NCBI GenBank assembly: GCA_030323305.1 | Contig: CP106741.1 | Span: 997,001 to 1,061,000 of the forward strand | Direction of reading: 5' to 3' | DNA: 64,000 nucleotides | DNA from: Paenibacillus sp. CC-CFT747 | GTDB lineage: Bacteria; Bacillota; Bacilli; Paenibacillales; NBRC-103111 | Part shown: positions 48,501 to 58,585 of the stretch, piece by piece | Layout of the letters: each line of letters begins with the position of its first letter | How positions within the stretch are numbered: position 1 is the stretch's first letter | The notes under the pieces: model-generated | Databases searched by the model: none | Told to the model about the DNA's origin: nothing | What the model saw: the letters and a program-made list of their open reading frames with translations, nothing else | Translations under genes and position numbers: made by a program

Positions 48501-50671
48501 GTTCGCCAGCTGCAGCATGATGGCCGCGTCCGGCAGCGTATCCCGGGTACCCGGATAGCGCAAATGATTGTTCTGCGCGTCGGAATGCCCGGCCGGCGTG
48601 CTCGGCCTCATCCAGGTCGTATAAGTGAACTCCAGGCCCTCGAACTGCAGATTGCGGACCGGCTCGTCAACCGAAGCGCCTTGAATGTCCATCAGCCGTT
48701 CGAGGACAGGGGCTACGACGGATGCCGTCGACAGATTCTCCCAGGCGCGCGGCATGTAGTAAAGCATACCGGCCGTCCGGTCGTAATACCATTCCCCCGG
48801 CTGATCGAGGAGCTCGTAGGCGTTCTCGTAATACACGGGAATGGTTGCGGAGGTCTGTCCCCGGTTGGAAATGGCCGTCCAGGCCTCGGGGTCCAACGTA
48901 ATCTGCGCCTTGCCTCCGTCCGCCGTTATGGATTGGACGCCCGCCCGGGAGTTGGTCCAGACATCCTCGAAGACGAATTCGAGGTCTTCGACGTTGCGGA
49001 ACCCGGCGAGAGCGGGATCGTCCGAGGTATACCCGGATGCCGTCTTCACCGGATTGGTCAATCCGGATTCGCTTCTTGCCCTTACGGCGCGGATTCCATC
49101 CACGAAGAGCTGTCTCGTCTGCAGGTCATGGCCCACATAGGCCTGATACACCGTTCGGGCTTCGTTATGGGGCTCCCATCCCCGGATGGTCTGTCCGCCG
49201 CTGATCACCGCTTTCTCGCCCGGGTAGCTGCGGTAAGTGACGAAGAACCCGTTCCGGCCGGAATCCTCCGGTCCGAACGACAGGGCACGGTCCAGCGTAT
49301 ATGTTCCCTCCCGCAGGTTGACGACGATGTCTCCCTTCATCGCAGCGCTCAGGGCTCTAACCGCTTCCTGGGCCTTCGCCACGGTGCGGAAAGGGGACTG
49401 CTCGGTCCCGGGATTGGAGTCGTCTCCGGAGGGGAGACGTAGACCTGCTGCTGGATGCCGCGGCTGACCACGGATACCGCCGCTTCTCCGCGAATTTTGC
49501 CGTCCGGAGTGGAGGCATAGACCACAGCCGTTCCCGGATGGATGCCCGTCACTTCCCCAAATTCGTCTACTGTGGCTACCGAGGGATCGGCACTTTCCCA
49601 TTTCACGGTCGTATCTGTGCTATTGTCGGGGGTGACCACCGCCCTCAACAGCGTTCTCGAACCGACCGGGACGTTAGCTGAGGACGGACTGACCGAGATG
49701 CCGCTAACCGGAACCTCGTAGACATTCACCGTTACACTTGCGGACGGAATGGCTTCGTTCGGCTTGGCTGTAATCGTCGCCCGGCCCGGAGCCAGCCCGG
49801 TTACCCATCCATTGTTGGTGACGGACGCAATACCGGGCTTGTCGGAGGCCCAAACGGCGCTCTGGTCCGTTGCATCGGCCGGGTCGAACACCAAGGGCAG
49901 CGCCAGGCCGGTTCCGGCGGCGATGTCATAGGAGGGCTGCTCGAACTGGGCCGAGACGGCGGGCTTGTACGAGCTCATCCGGAAATCGTCGAAGAAGGCC
50001 GCTCCGATGCTGTCCTTATAGATGCCCAGGTAGAACGACGAGACGTTCCCGCCCGCTTCCATCGGTTCCCCGGACACCTTCGGTTCCCCGTTAATGGACA
50101 GGCTGAAGGTGTCCTGATCCGTATCCAGCATCAGGCGGACGTCATACCATATTCCGGCCGAATAGGGCTGGATGGGCGTCCAGGAGGTGGTTCCCTTCTT
50201 CATGTAAGTGAACTGGCCGTTGTTCAGGCTGAATTTCAGGAGCGAGGTGCTTCCGCTCTGCGGCGTCGGCAAATAAATTACCGCATCGGTCTGCTCCGCC
50301 CGGACCCGGTAAGACATCGCGAGCTTGGAGGTCGTGCCGGCGACTGCTTTGCTGATATTGTAGGAAGCGGTGGACTTCCCGTTCTTCTGTATTTCCAATA
50401 CCTTGCCCGGCGTGGCGGACAGCTCCTCCACCGTCGCTTTCACGATATACGGGGAAGGGGCGGGGGAAACGGCGGCGGGAGGCTTAGGCACCGTCCAGCC
50501 GGGAGGGCTTTGGCCCGTGGGATAGGCGTCGAACGTCTCGGTGAGGATATCCCCGGTTTCGGCACGCGCCACGGGGGCGGTCATCGGGACCAGCTGCGCC
50601 AACAAAAGAACACTTGCCATGAATGCGCTTACCATCCAACGTAAGCAGGCATGATTTTTCAACAAGTTCAC
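45543..50671 (-). CDS. Giant secreted GH141-like right-handed beta-helix protein with Ig-like, LamG-like and FIMAH domains (frame broken once)
   Basis: About 1709 residues. Rough order: signal peptide 1-38; LamG-like 40-225; two BIG2 Ig-like domains 235-400; beta-helix 413-1000; BIG2 pair 1010-1175; LamG-like 1190-1350; BIG2 1365-1440; Ig-like OmpL47-type repeats 1450-1620; FIMAH 1640-1709 (LQELVNRFADDQAIDNAGIK). The helix opens YVSPSGDDSNPGTEQSPFRT, then VVNLREGTYTLDRALSFGPE, LEFTYTTWMRPSTPAGHSDA and SLIEGNHFYDISGGAVTVGQ, features of GH141 and related pectin enzymes. Fucosidase or xylanase activity is known in GH141; this substrate is unproven. The break is at 49431-49434. The start may be GTG 50671 or the TTG six bases on. 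Confidence 0.75.
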
Positions 50672-50840
50672 CTCATTTTCCTTTAGTCGGTACGGCTTGA
50701 CCCCTTAATGGCTTCCACTATGCTTCAGACGGGACGGTTGACCGTAACCATAGACGTCGTTCGTTAACGGCTGGGCGATGGACGGCGCGGGCGGAACGTC
50801 TTCTTCCTACGGGAAGCCGTTCCACCCCGCCTCGCGGCTG

Positions 50841-51855
50841 TCAGGCAAACCGTTCTTCCCATACAGGCCGCATGCGCATAGCCAGCTGCTCTCCCATCTG
50901 CATATGGCCGTATGGTCCGGGGTGGATCATATCGCAGGACAAGCCCGACAAGTCCTGGAGGATCTCCTCCCCGGGATCAGGTGAAGATTCGGAGACGCCA
51001 TCTGGCTGACGTGCCCGGCCAGAATCCGGTTATATTCCCTCTCCCGGCGTCCGGCCTCGCTGTCGGCCCAAGTGGCGAAGTTCGGATAAACGGTGACCAG
51101 GAAGAACGGTTTATCGGGATGCCGCTCCAGCATCCTCCGCAGCAAATAGTCCGTCCGCTCCGCAAAGACGTCGGGGGGAAATGGTCCCTCATGTTGACGC
51201 CAAGCTCCAGCAGGGCGGCGTCCCAGCCCTTGGATCGGGCGAGATAGTCCGCCATCTCGGGCTCGCACAGGCAGGAGCCGCTCATTCCTTTGTTGAAGAG
51301 ATCCGCCTTCAGCCGCCTGGCCCCCTGATCGACATACGTAAGGGGATAGGTGCCCAGTCCATGGGTGATGGAGGATCCATAGGCGAGCAGGCGGACCTCC
51401 GGGGTTTCTCCTGCCTGCGGAGGCCGGACGGCTTCTCCGAACGTGTTCAATTCCAGGAATACGCCCTCGGACCGTCCGAACACCACCCTCCATACCTCCG
51501 GCGCAAAGCCGCAGGCGGTCAGCTTCTCCCGGTCCATTCCCGCTAGCCGGACGGGCCGCTCCAGATGCAGCGTCTTCGGGATGCCGGCGGGCATAGCGTG
51601 CGTGGAGTGCAGCAGGCCGCCCCGGTAGACGTATACCTCCCCCGCCCGGTCGGGCAGGAGAAGGGTCACGCGGACATGGGCTGCCTCCGTGACGAAACGG
51701 AGCTCGCAGTCCGTCGCCTCTTCCGAGATAAACCGCCCCCGGTCGCCAAGCGCATGGCGGACCTCCCGCGGAAACCGGAAAAGCTTTACACCCCCGAACG
51801 AGCGGCTTTCTTCGAGCTCGGCCGTGTTGTGAAATTCGATGTGGTCATGCAGCAT
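50841..51855 (-). CDS. SGNH/GDSL hydrolase, likely carbohydrate esterase (frame broken twice)
   Basis: An N-terminal beta-sandwich (about 1-145) precedes an SGNH domain: LLAYGSSITHGLG (catalytic Ser), LFNKGMSGSCLCEPEMADYL (Gly block), LLELGVNMRDHF (Asn block) and CDMIHPGPYGH (Asp-x-x-His). Such two-domain enzymes include acetyl esterases for rhamnogalacturonan or xylan. No signal peptide. Breaks are at the G-run 51173-51178 and the C-run 50969-50972; repair gives 338 residues with TGA at 50841. ATG 51855 lies 40 bases after the GH105 stop, in operon with it. Confidence 0.82.
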
Positions 51856-51895
51856 TCGGCTTCCTGCTCCTTTCCTTCTGAGAATGGGGCTTCCC

Positions 51896-52989
51896 TTACA
51901 GCCTGACTTCCGCCAGGTCGTGCTTTAGCCCCTCTACCAGCATAAGCAAAGCCATGGACTGCCCGTAAGGCATGGGACACAGCGGAATGTCCTTATAGGC
52001 CTGCAGCGTTCTTCCCATGCCCGTTCCGTAAGAGACCCCGTGGACCGTCCCGTCGGGATCGATCTGGTCGAGGACGCCTTGGAAAGCGCGCCACGCCATG
52101 GGCTCATAATCGCGGCTCAAATAGCCGCAGCGGATGGCCTTCAGCAGGCCGTAGGCAAAAGCAGCCGTGGCCGAGGTTTCCTCGTACGAGGAGGGATCGT
52201 CGAGGAGCGTATGCCAGCGGCCGCTTGGCGCCTGAAGAGGCCGGAGGGCTTTCGCCTGCCGTTCGAGCGACCCGCACAGGAACAGGCTCACCCCCGGGGC
52301 GGCTCGATCATATCCAAATAATCCACCAACCCCGCGGTATACCAGGCATTTCCCCGTCCCCACAGCGCCTTCGCAAAATGATGGCCCTCCTGAAACGTCC
52401 ACCCGTGAAAGAACAGCCCCGTTGCCGGGTCGGTTAAATATTTCAGATGAACCAGAAACTGACGGACACTCTCGTCCACGCAGGCCGGGTCATTCGTAAG
52501 CACGCCGTACCGGGTCAGAAACAAGACCGTCATGTACAGCGTATCGTCCCACAGCTGCCCTTCGTTCAAACCGCCGGAAACGATATGCTGCAGGCCTCCT
52601 TCTTCCGTCCGCGGCATTTCCTTCAAAACGAAAGCCGCTCCCCGTTCCAGAAGCTTCCGGTACGACTCCTTCGGCCGGAGCTCGTACAGATAGGTCAGCG
52701 TGAGCAGAGGGCAGATCGTATTGACATTAAGCGGGGGAACACCCTCCTGCAGACGGCGGTCGAACCAGTCTTCCAGGTAGGCCAGGACGGCCTCCTCGCC
52801 CGTCTCCCGGTAATACAGAAACAGGGAGAACAAGCCGACTCCCTGCGGCCATTCCCAATTGTCCATGGAAATAATCCCGATGGGGCACGTTTCGACGATC
52901 TCTTCCGGCGACAGGCTCTTCATCTTGTCGATCACCCGGTCGATCCGTTGAAGAAGCTCTTCCCGATTGAGTGATGCCATGGTCACCAT
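51896..52989 (-). CDS. GH105 unsaturated rhamnogalacturonyl hydrolase (YesR/YteR-like), frame broken once
   Basis: Cleaves the unsaturated galacturonyl residue left by pectin lyases from rhamnogalacturonan disaccharides, inside the cell. NWEWPQGVGLFSLFLYY, LWDDTLYMTVLFLTRYG (catalytic Asp region), KALWGRGNAWYTAGL and SYEETSATAAFAYGLLKAI are hallmarks of the (alpha/alpha)6 barrel. The break is at the C-run 52291-52295, giving 364 residues after repair. ATG 52989 follows GGAAGGGG and lies 2 bases past the stop of the upstream gene. Confidence 0.9.
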
Positions 52990-52991
52990 AG

Positions 52992-54801
52992 TCAGCCCCT
53001 TCCCGTTAGATGCGGATCCAGCTCAAGCCGGACGGAAGAGATTCCGTCCCCTTGCAGGGCAAGCCGACGGATTCGCTGGTCATCGGTTCGCGGCGTCTCT
53101 CCGTCCCGCTCCCACCTGTCTTGCAGCGTGATGCCCTGCAGCCATTCCGCAGAGACAGGGGTTCCGGAGAGCTCGTGCTCCCGGATGACGAGGGCCCAGG
53201 CGCTCTCCAGACGGGCGTGTACCAACGGGCGTTCTTCCCCCGGTACAGAATCCGGCGGATTCGGAGGGTGCCCGCCTCATCCTGCTCCCATTCGAGCTCA
53301 CCTTCCGCCGTTGCGGCGGACGTTCCGTTCGATACGATCCCCTGCAGCGCCGTCAGGGCCACCGTTACCTCCGGGTAACGAAGCAGCAGCCAGCGGTGCC
53401 GGGCTCCATCCGAGTTCTTGATCTCAACCGTCTCCACTTGGTGACGGAAGCGGTGCACGATCCATTCGTCCGCGATCTCCTCCGCCTGGTTGTGAAGACC
53501 CGTCAGGCTGCGGACGGCCAAGAGAGCATTTCCTTCCTGGGCACAGCGTGTCTCCACCTCGGGATAGGGCGGGTCTCCGAACAGCGCCGGGTTCAGATAG
53601 CCGTGGGGATAGGACTCGGCCGGATGGGTGCGGACCGCTCCCTCTCCCGGACCGTCCACCGCAAATAGCCGACCTGCTCGCCGTCCACGCTGAAGCTGGC
53701 GGGGAACGACTGCCAGCCGAGTCCCCAGGTCGGCCACTGGTAGCAGCCTGCGAGAACCGGGAACCGGTTCAGGCTGCCTAGGCGGGCATGGGAGCCGATC
53801 CACGTATACGCCTCGGCATCGTCCATGACCCGTTCCCGCCGGATTCTCGGCACCGGCTGCTCTGCCCTCTCCGGAAGGCCGACCGCCTTGGCGGTATGAC
53901 GCGCATTCAGGGCCAGCGCCGGCACCATCCATAGATCGGGAAGCTCCGGGGCCGGGGTATCCCCTTCCCCGTAACCCGCCATCTGCCAAGCGGCGCCGGG
54001 CCGCTCCACCTCTCCCTGGAAGTTATAGCTGCGGATGGTCGGGACGAATTCGTGGCGGTCATGAAAACGGATCAGCTCGAGAAGCCCGCGGATCTCGGCG
54101 TACAGCTCTTGCGCCAATGGTTGATGGGCGTCCTTCAGGCAGTAAGCCGCCAGCTGCAGGGAGCTGAGAATAATGCCGAGGTAGCCCAGGCTCATGTTCT
54201 CGCCCCATCCCCAGCCGCGCCGTCTTGTGTAGTCGAGCCATCTCCGGAAGAAGGCGGTGCCTTCTTCGAACCGCTCCGCGTGGGCCGTCAGCTTGGCAAG
54301 AGCGAGCAGCAGAGCGCCGTCGCTGATGATCTTATTGGGGTAATACAGGCTGGGCTCGCGGCATTCCCGGGCGAACCATTCCCGCGCCCCCTCCATCATC
54401 CCTTTCAAGATGGGACCGTGGGCGTCCGGCACCTGCTCCGGATTCAGAAGGACTGCGTGGACAAGCGGGCTCATAATGAAGAAGGCCGCATTCGTGTCGT
54501 GAATCGCCGTCTCTTCCCGGTACCAGCGGAACCCTCCGAAAAATTCGGCCGCCCTGTCCTTTTCCTGCAGCAGGGAAAGCTGATGCAGCATGGCGGAGCC
54601 CTCCCCGGCTCCGATTCTTCCTGACATTACGCCGGCCGCGTAATACGCGGCCGTTTCCCTTCCCGGGTGCACCTGCGGGAAAGTGGATGCCTCCCTCGTG
54701 TGACCGGGCTTGGTCAAGGTGATCAACCCGTTGTCCCATCTCGCCTGCCGGACCCACCGGTCAAAGGCAACGGCTGGGGCTTGCTGCTCCGTTTGCTTCA
54801 T
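52992..54801 (-). CDS. Uncharacterised 603-residue protein of the pectin-type operon (frame broken twice)
   Basis: I cannot name the family. The N-terminal 350 residues are alpha-helical and resemble an alpha/alpha-toroid: RRWLDYTRRRGWGWGENMSL, YLGIILSSLQLAAYCLKD and ELLELIRFHDRHEFVPTIRS. The middle has YTWIGSHARLGSLNRFPVLA and WGLGWQSFPASFSVDGEQVG; the C-terminus looks like a beta-sheet domain. That toroid plus beta-sandwich plan is shared with heparinase-like lyases and some hydrolases. Breaks are near 53640 and at the C-run 53237-53241. ATG 54801 has AAGGAG. No signal peptide. It lies between the importer lipoprotein and GH105. Confidence 0.65.
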
Positions 54802-54815
54802 ACGAGCTTCTCTCC

Positions 54816-56447
54816 TTACTGGCTTTTTGGCATTTTGTACATGTCTTCCTTCAGGAAGGCTTTGTCCTTGTTCTCGGCGTACCATTTCGTATACCACTCG
54901 TCGACCTGCTTGCCTCCCGACTTCTCCCACGTGGACTTGGCGTCCGCCAGGGCCTGATCGACTTTGTAGGAGCTTCCGCTTACGATGGCCTTATTAATCG
55001 CATCGGTCATGGTTTTGGTCGCGTTCGTAACGATCAGCTGCAGATCCTGCGGCAGGGTCGGCATATGCTCGCTGCTTGTAATCTCGGCGATGGGACGGAC
55101 CGGATCGAGGTAAGCCTTCTTTGCCATTTCAATGATCTCCAGGAATTCCTTCTCAAGCGGTTTGGACGGATCCAGCGTGCTGGCGTAGCTCGAGCACTTG
55201 CCCCAGGTGGCGGAGAAATTCAGCATCTGGAAATCCCCTGTCCAGCTCAGCTCCTTCTTCTGCCGGTCCTTGTCCACGATGACTTCCGGGCAGCCGTTCG
55301 CCTCCGTCTTCCAATGGGTGCCTTCCAGCCCTTTGCTGAGCGTCTTCTGGGTGCTTTCCGAAACCAGGAAGTCGACGTATTTGACAACCGCTGCGGGATC
55401 CTTCGCGGTCGCGTTGATGACGGCCGTCATCTGAACCGGGTTCTGGATAACCGGACTGTACTGGCCGAATGGCCCCTTGGGCAGCTCGATGGGGATCAAT
55501 TTGGATTCGGGGTTGTTCTTGCGCATGGCCTCCAAAATTTGCATGCCGGGGGTTCCTCCGCCGCCGTTTACCCCGTAGAAGCCGAGCTTGCCGTTGATGA
55601 AGTCCTGCTTCGCCTTCTCCCCGTTCTTATCCGCCAGAAAATCTTTGTCGATCAGGCCCTCGTCATACAGCCTCTTCTTAAATTCCGTTGCCGCCTTCAG
55701 TCTCTCCCAGTCATGAATCAGGGTACCGTTCTCCACCACCCGGGTGACATTCTGGAACATCGCGTCCGTCACCATGCCGGTAACGAAGCTGAGGCTGTAG
55801 CCGTACGTGTCCTTCTTGCCGTTGCCGTCAGGATCCTGCTCGGTGAAGGCTTTGATGACCTTGTACAGGTCGTCCGTCGTCTTCGGAACCTCGAGGCCGA
55901 GCTTCTGCAGCCAATCCTGTCTCACGTACAGCACGTGGTTAGTGGACAGCCCCAGGATGCGTCCGAATTCGTACAGCTTGCCGTCCGGCTTCGTTCCTAT
56001 TTTCTTGAGGACGGGATTCTCTTCGAGCAGCTTCTTGTAGACCGTGCTGTGTTTGGCGATCAGGTCGTCAAGCGGCATGAGCTGCTTCTGGTTGTACAGC
56101 TGGTTGCGGTAGCCGGTATCGAATTCCAAGATGAGATCGGGGGCGCTGCCCGAGGCGAACAGGGTGTTCAGCTTCGCCTGCGATTCCCAGCGCGGGATCG
56201 CGGTAAACTTGACGGTGGCCGGGCCGTTCTCGTTGATCCAGTCGGTCCAGCGGTTCTTCTCGATCGTTCCTTCCTCGGGAGGTACCGTTCCCCGGTCGTA
56301 AATCGTCTGGGAAATGACCGGCTTCTTGGCCGGATCCTTGCCCTCGCCCTTCACCTGATCGCCCTTGCCGGTCGAACAGCCCGCAGCCGCCAGAGCCGTA
56401 AGCAGGACGGTCGCCGTAACCGTCATAACGCCTGATTTTGTTTTCAT
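54816..56447 (-). CDS. Extracellular sugar-binding lipoprotein of a CUT1 ABC importer (LipO-like)
   Basis: Intact, 543 residues. A signal peptide with lipobox (LAAAGC, C about 23) starts the chain; TLFASGSAPDLILEFDTGYR, VLYVRQDWLQKLGLEVPKTT and QDPDGNGKKDTYGYSL are type 1 solute-binding signatures. It should deliver oligogalacturonide- or rhamnogalacturonan-derived sugars to the permeases just upstream. ATG 56447 follows GGGGGCAAGG; the frame is open to 56567 but overlaps the preceding gene stop. Confidence 0.9.
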   Translation of the reverse strand: MKTKSGVMTVTATVLLTALAAAGCSTGKGDQVKGEGKDPAKKPVISQTIYDRGTVPPEEGTIEKNRWTDWINENGPATVKFTAIPRWESQAKLNTLFASGSAPDLILEFDTGYRNQLYNQKQLMPLDDLIAKHSTVYKKLLEENPVLKKIGTKPDGKLYEFGRILGLSTNHVLYVRQDWLQKLGLEVPKTTDDLYKVIKAFTEQDPDGNGKKDTYGYSLSFVTGMVTDAMFQNVTRVVENGTLIHDWERLKAATEFKKRLYDEGLIDKDFLADKNGEKAKQDFINGKLGFYGVNGGGGTPGMQILEAMRKNNPESKLIPIELPKGPFGQYSPVIQNPVQMTAVINATAKDPAAVVKYVDFLVSESTQKTLSKGLEGTHWKTEANGCPEVIVDKDRQKKELSWTGDFQMLNFSATWGKCSSYASTLDPSKPLEKEFLEIIEMAKKAYLDPVRPIAEITSSEHMPTLPQDLQLIVTNATKTMTDAINKAIVSGSSYKVDQALADAKSTWEKSGGKQVDEWYTKWYAENKDKAFLKEDMYKMPKSQ

Positions 56448-56563
56448 GGACCTTGCCCCCATCTTCGTGGATTGGTTGAACCTGTCTTTCTGCACGTGTT
56501 CGGGCCTTTCCTGCACCTGTTCGGCCCTTTTCCCGCCCAACGGATCGGACCATAGTTCCCGCT

Positions 56564-57439
56564 TCACCCTTTGACCGCGCCGATCATCACCCCTTTGACA
56601 AAATATTTCTGCAGGAACGGATAGACAATCAGCATCGGGATAATCATGACCAGAATGCCCGCCGTCTTGATGCCCTCAGGCGTCATCTGCTTGATATCGT
56701 CCTGCTGGATCCCATTGATCTCCTGGAGCAGGGACTGGCTCTGCACCATTTGCTGAACGAGAACGGTCATGTTGTGCTTCTCGGGACTGTTGATATAGAT
56801 GAGCACGTTCATGAAGGCGTTCCAATAGCCGACGGCATAGAAAAGAGTAAGCGCTGCGAGAACCGGCAGGGACAATGGCAGAACGACCTGAGCGAGCAGC
56901 CTCCACTCCCCGCAGCCGTCCATCCGGGCGGCCTCCTCCATCTCCGAAGGCAGGCCCTCAAAGTGCGTTTTCAAAACCAGCATGTTGAAGGCGCTCACAA
57001 GACCGGGCAGCCAGATGGCCCCGTAGGAATTGATCAGCCCGAGCGACTTGATGACCAGATAAGTGGGAATGAGCCCTCCGCCGAACAGCATCGTAAAGAC
57101 CACGGCGAGCGTAAGCTTTCTCCGCCAGTAGAAGTAAGGCCGCGACAGCGGATAGGCGGCCATCACCGTTGCCGCCATGCTGAGGACGACGCCCACGACG
57201 GTCAGAACGGTGTTGTTCTTAAAGGCCCGGACGATCCCCGTTCCCTCGATGAGCGTTCGGTAGGATTCGAGGGTCCAGCCGACCGGCCAGAGCGAGACGG
57301 AAGCGGACATGACGGAATGGCTGTCGCTTAACGAAACCGCCGCCACATGCACGATCGGAAGCAGGCAGCTTAAGGCGGCCAAGGCCAGCAGAAGATAATT
57401 GACGCTGTAAAAGACTTTTTCTCCCCAAGTAGCTTTCAT
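56564..57439 (-). CDS. CUT1 sugar ABC transporter permease (LplC/YtcP type)
   Basis: Intact, 291 residues, six membrane helices. PSEMEEAARMDGCGEWRLLA is the EAA loop and YPFLQKYFVKGVMIGAVKG the typical C-terminus. It pairs with the LplB-type permease 17 bases upstream. ATG 57439 is preceded by GGAGGAG, which rules out the 395-residue extension. Confidence 0.92.
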   Translation of the reverse strand: MKATWGEKVFYSVNYLLLALAALSCLLPIVHVAAVSLSDSHSVMSASVSLWPVGWTLESYRTLIEGTGIVRAFKNNTVLTVVGVVLSMAATVMAAYPLSRPYFYWRRKLTLAVVFTMLFGGGLIPTYLVIKSLGLINSYGAIWLPGLVSAFNMLVLKTHFEGLPSEMEEAARMDGCGEWRLLAQVVLPLSLPVLAALTLFYAVGYWNAFMNVLIYINSPEKHNMTVLVQQMVQSQSLLQEINGIQQDDIKQMTPEGIKTAGILVMIIPMLIVYPFLQKYFVKGVMIGAVKG

Positions 57440-57456
57440 TGGAATCTCCTCCTCTT

Positions 57457-58406
57457 CTACCACAGGCTTTGGCCAAGCCTGCGGGCTATCCGGTTGGCGG
57501 TCAGGACCAGAACGAGCCCGATCAGCGATTCGAACAAGCCCATGGCGGTGGTCAGGCTGAACTGGGCCCCCTGCAGACCCACCCGGTAAATGTAGGTGCT
57601 GATGACTTCCGATATGCCGGAAACGACTGAATTCTGCAGCATGAAGACGTGGTCGAAGCCCACCTCCATGACATGGCCGAGCGTAAGGATGAACATGACG
57701 ACAATCGTCGAGCTGATGCCGGGTAACGTCACGTGCCAGATCTGCCTCCACTTGCTCGCCCCGTCCAGACTCGCCGCCTCATACAGATGGGGATCGATGG
57801 TCGTCAAGGCCGCCAGATAAACAATCGCCCCCAGCCAGCCCCCTTCCAGATCCCCGAGCCGACGAAAATGGCGATCCAGGACCCATCCTTGTACAGGAAC
57901 GGATACGGCTCTCCGAGCCACGCTTTGACCAGATGATTCACAATCCCCGTTTCCTGCGAGAAGATGGTCACCACCATGCCGCCGACAATGACCCAGGACA
58001 GAAAATGCGGAAGATAGACCAGTGTCTGAACAAGCCGCTTGAACCATTGACGGCGGACTTCATTCAGCAGGATCGCGAGTAGAATCGGAAAGGGGAAACC
58101 GAAAACGATATTCAAGCAGCTGAGCAGGACCGTGTTGCGGATAATGGAAAGCGTCTGCGGGTTGGAGAACAGCTGCTCGAAATTGTGAAGCCCCACCCAT
58201 TCGCTGCCCCAGATTCCGTCATAGAAGGTGTAATTCTTGAAGGCGATGACCAGACCGGCCATCGGAGCGTACTTGAAAATAATAAAGAATGCGGCAATCG
58301 GGGCAAACAGAATAAGGAGCGGAAGGTTCATCCTGAATCGTTTGCGGCGTTCCCGAGCCGCCCGCCCGCCGGCCGCCGCTGCCTTGTGGACATAAGCCGA
58401 GTGCAT
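57457..58406 (-). CDS. CUT1 sugar ABC transporter permease (LplB type), frame broken once
   Basis: NLPLLILFAPIAAFFIIFKY is the first membrane helix; VIAFKNYTFYDGIWGSEWVG is the LplB signature and YEAASLDGASKWRQIWHVTL the EAA loop. The break lies in the C-runs 57820-57845; repair gives 316 residues. ATG 58406 has AAGGAGG. It opens the importer part of the operon, downstream of the YesN-type regulator and a terminator. Confidence 0.9.
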
Positions 58407-58514
58407 GTCGTGCCTCCTTGTGATCGTTCTCTTTTCGTGCCTTAAGCGTAAACGCGTTCCCGGGCCAAGATCAATGAACATGATTCCGGCCATGCACATC
58501 CTTCCGGCTGCGGG

Positions 58515-58560
58515 GACAAACAGACGAAAGAGCCGCAGGCATGCGGCTCTTTCGTCTGTC
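58515..58560 (-). terminator. Terminator of the YesN-type regulator gene
   Basis: CAGACGAAAGAGCCGCA (58521-58537) and TGCGGCTCTTTCGTCTG (58542-58558) form a perfect 17-bp stem with a 4-base loop, followed on the minus strand by TTTG. It separates the regulator from the importer operon, which therefore needs its own promoter. Confidence 0.85.
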
Positions 58561-58585
58561 GGCGGACCGATCCACCATTTTCCGC

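Noticed and set aside
47769..49442. 557-codon open frame antisense to the GH141-like gene
   Set aside because: It mirrors the beta-helix coding region and shows no recognisable protein; the minus-strand frame is rich in known motifs.
55065..56435. 456-codon open frame antisense to the binding lipoprotein
   Set aside because: Shadow of an intact solute-binding protein gene with a lipobox; no independent evidence.
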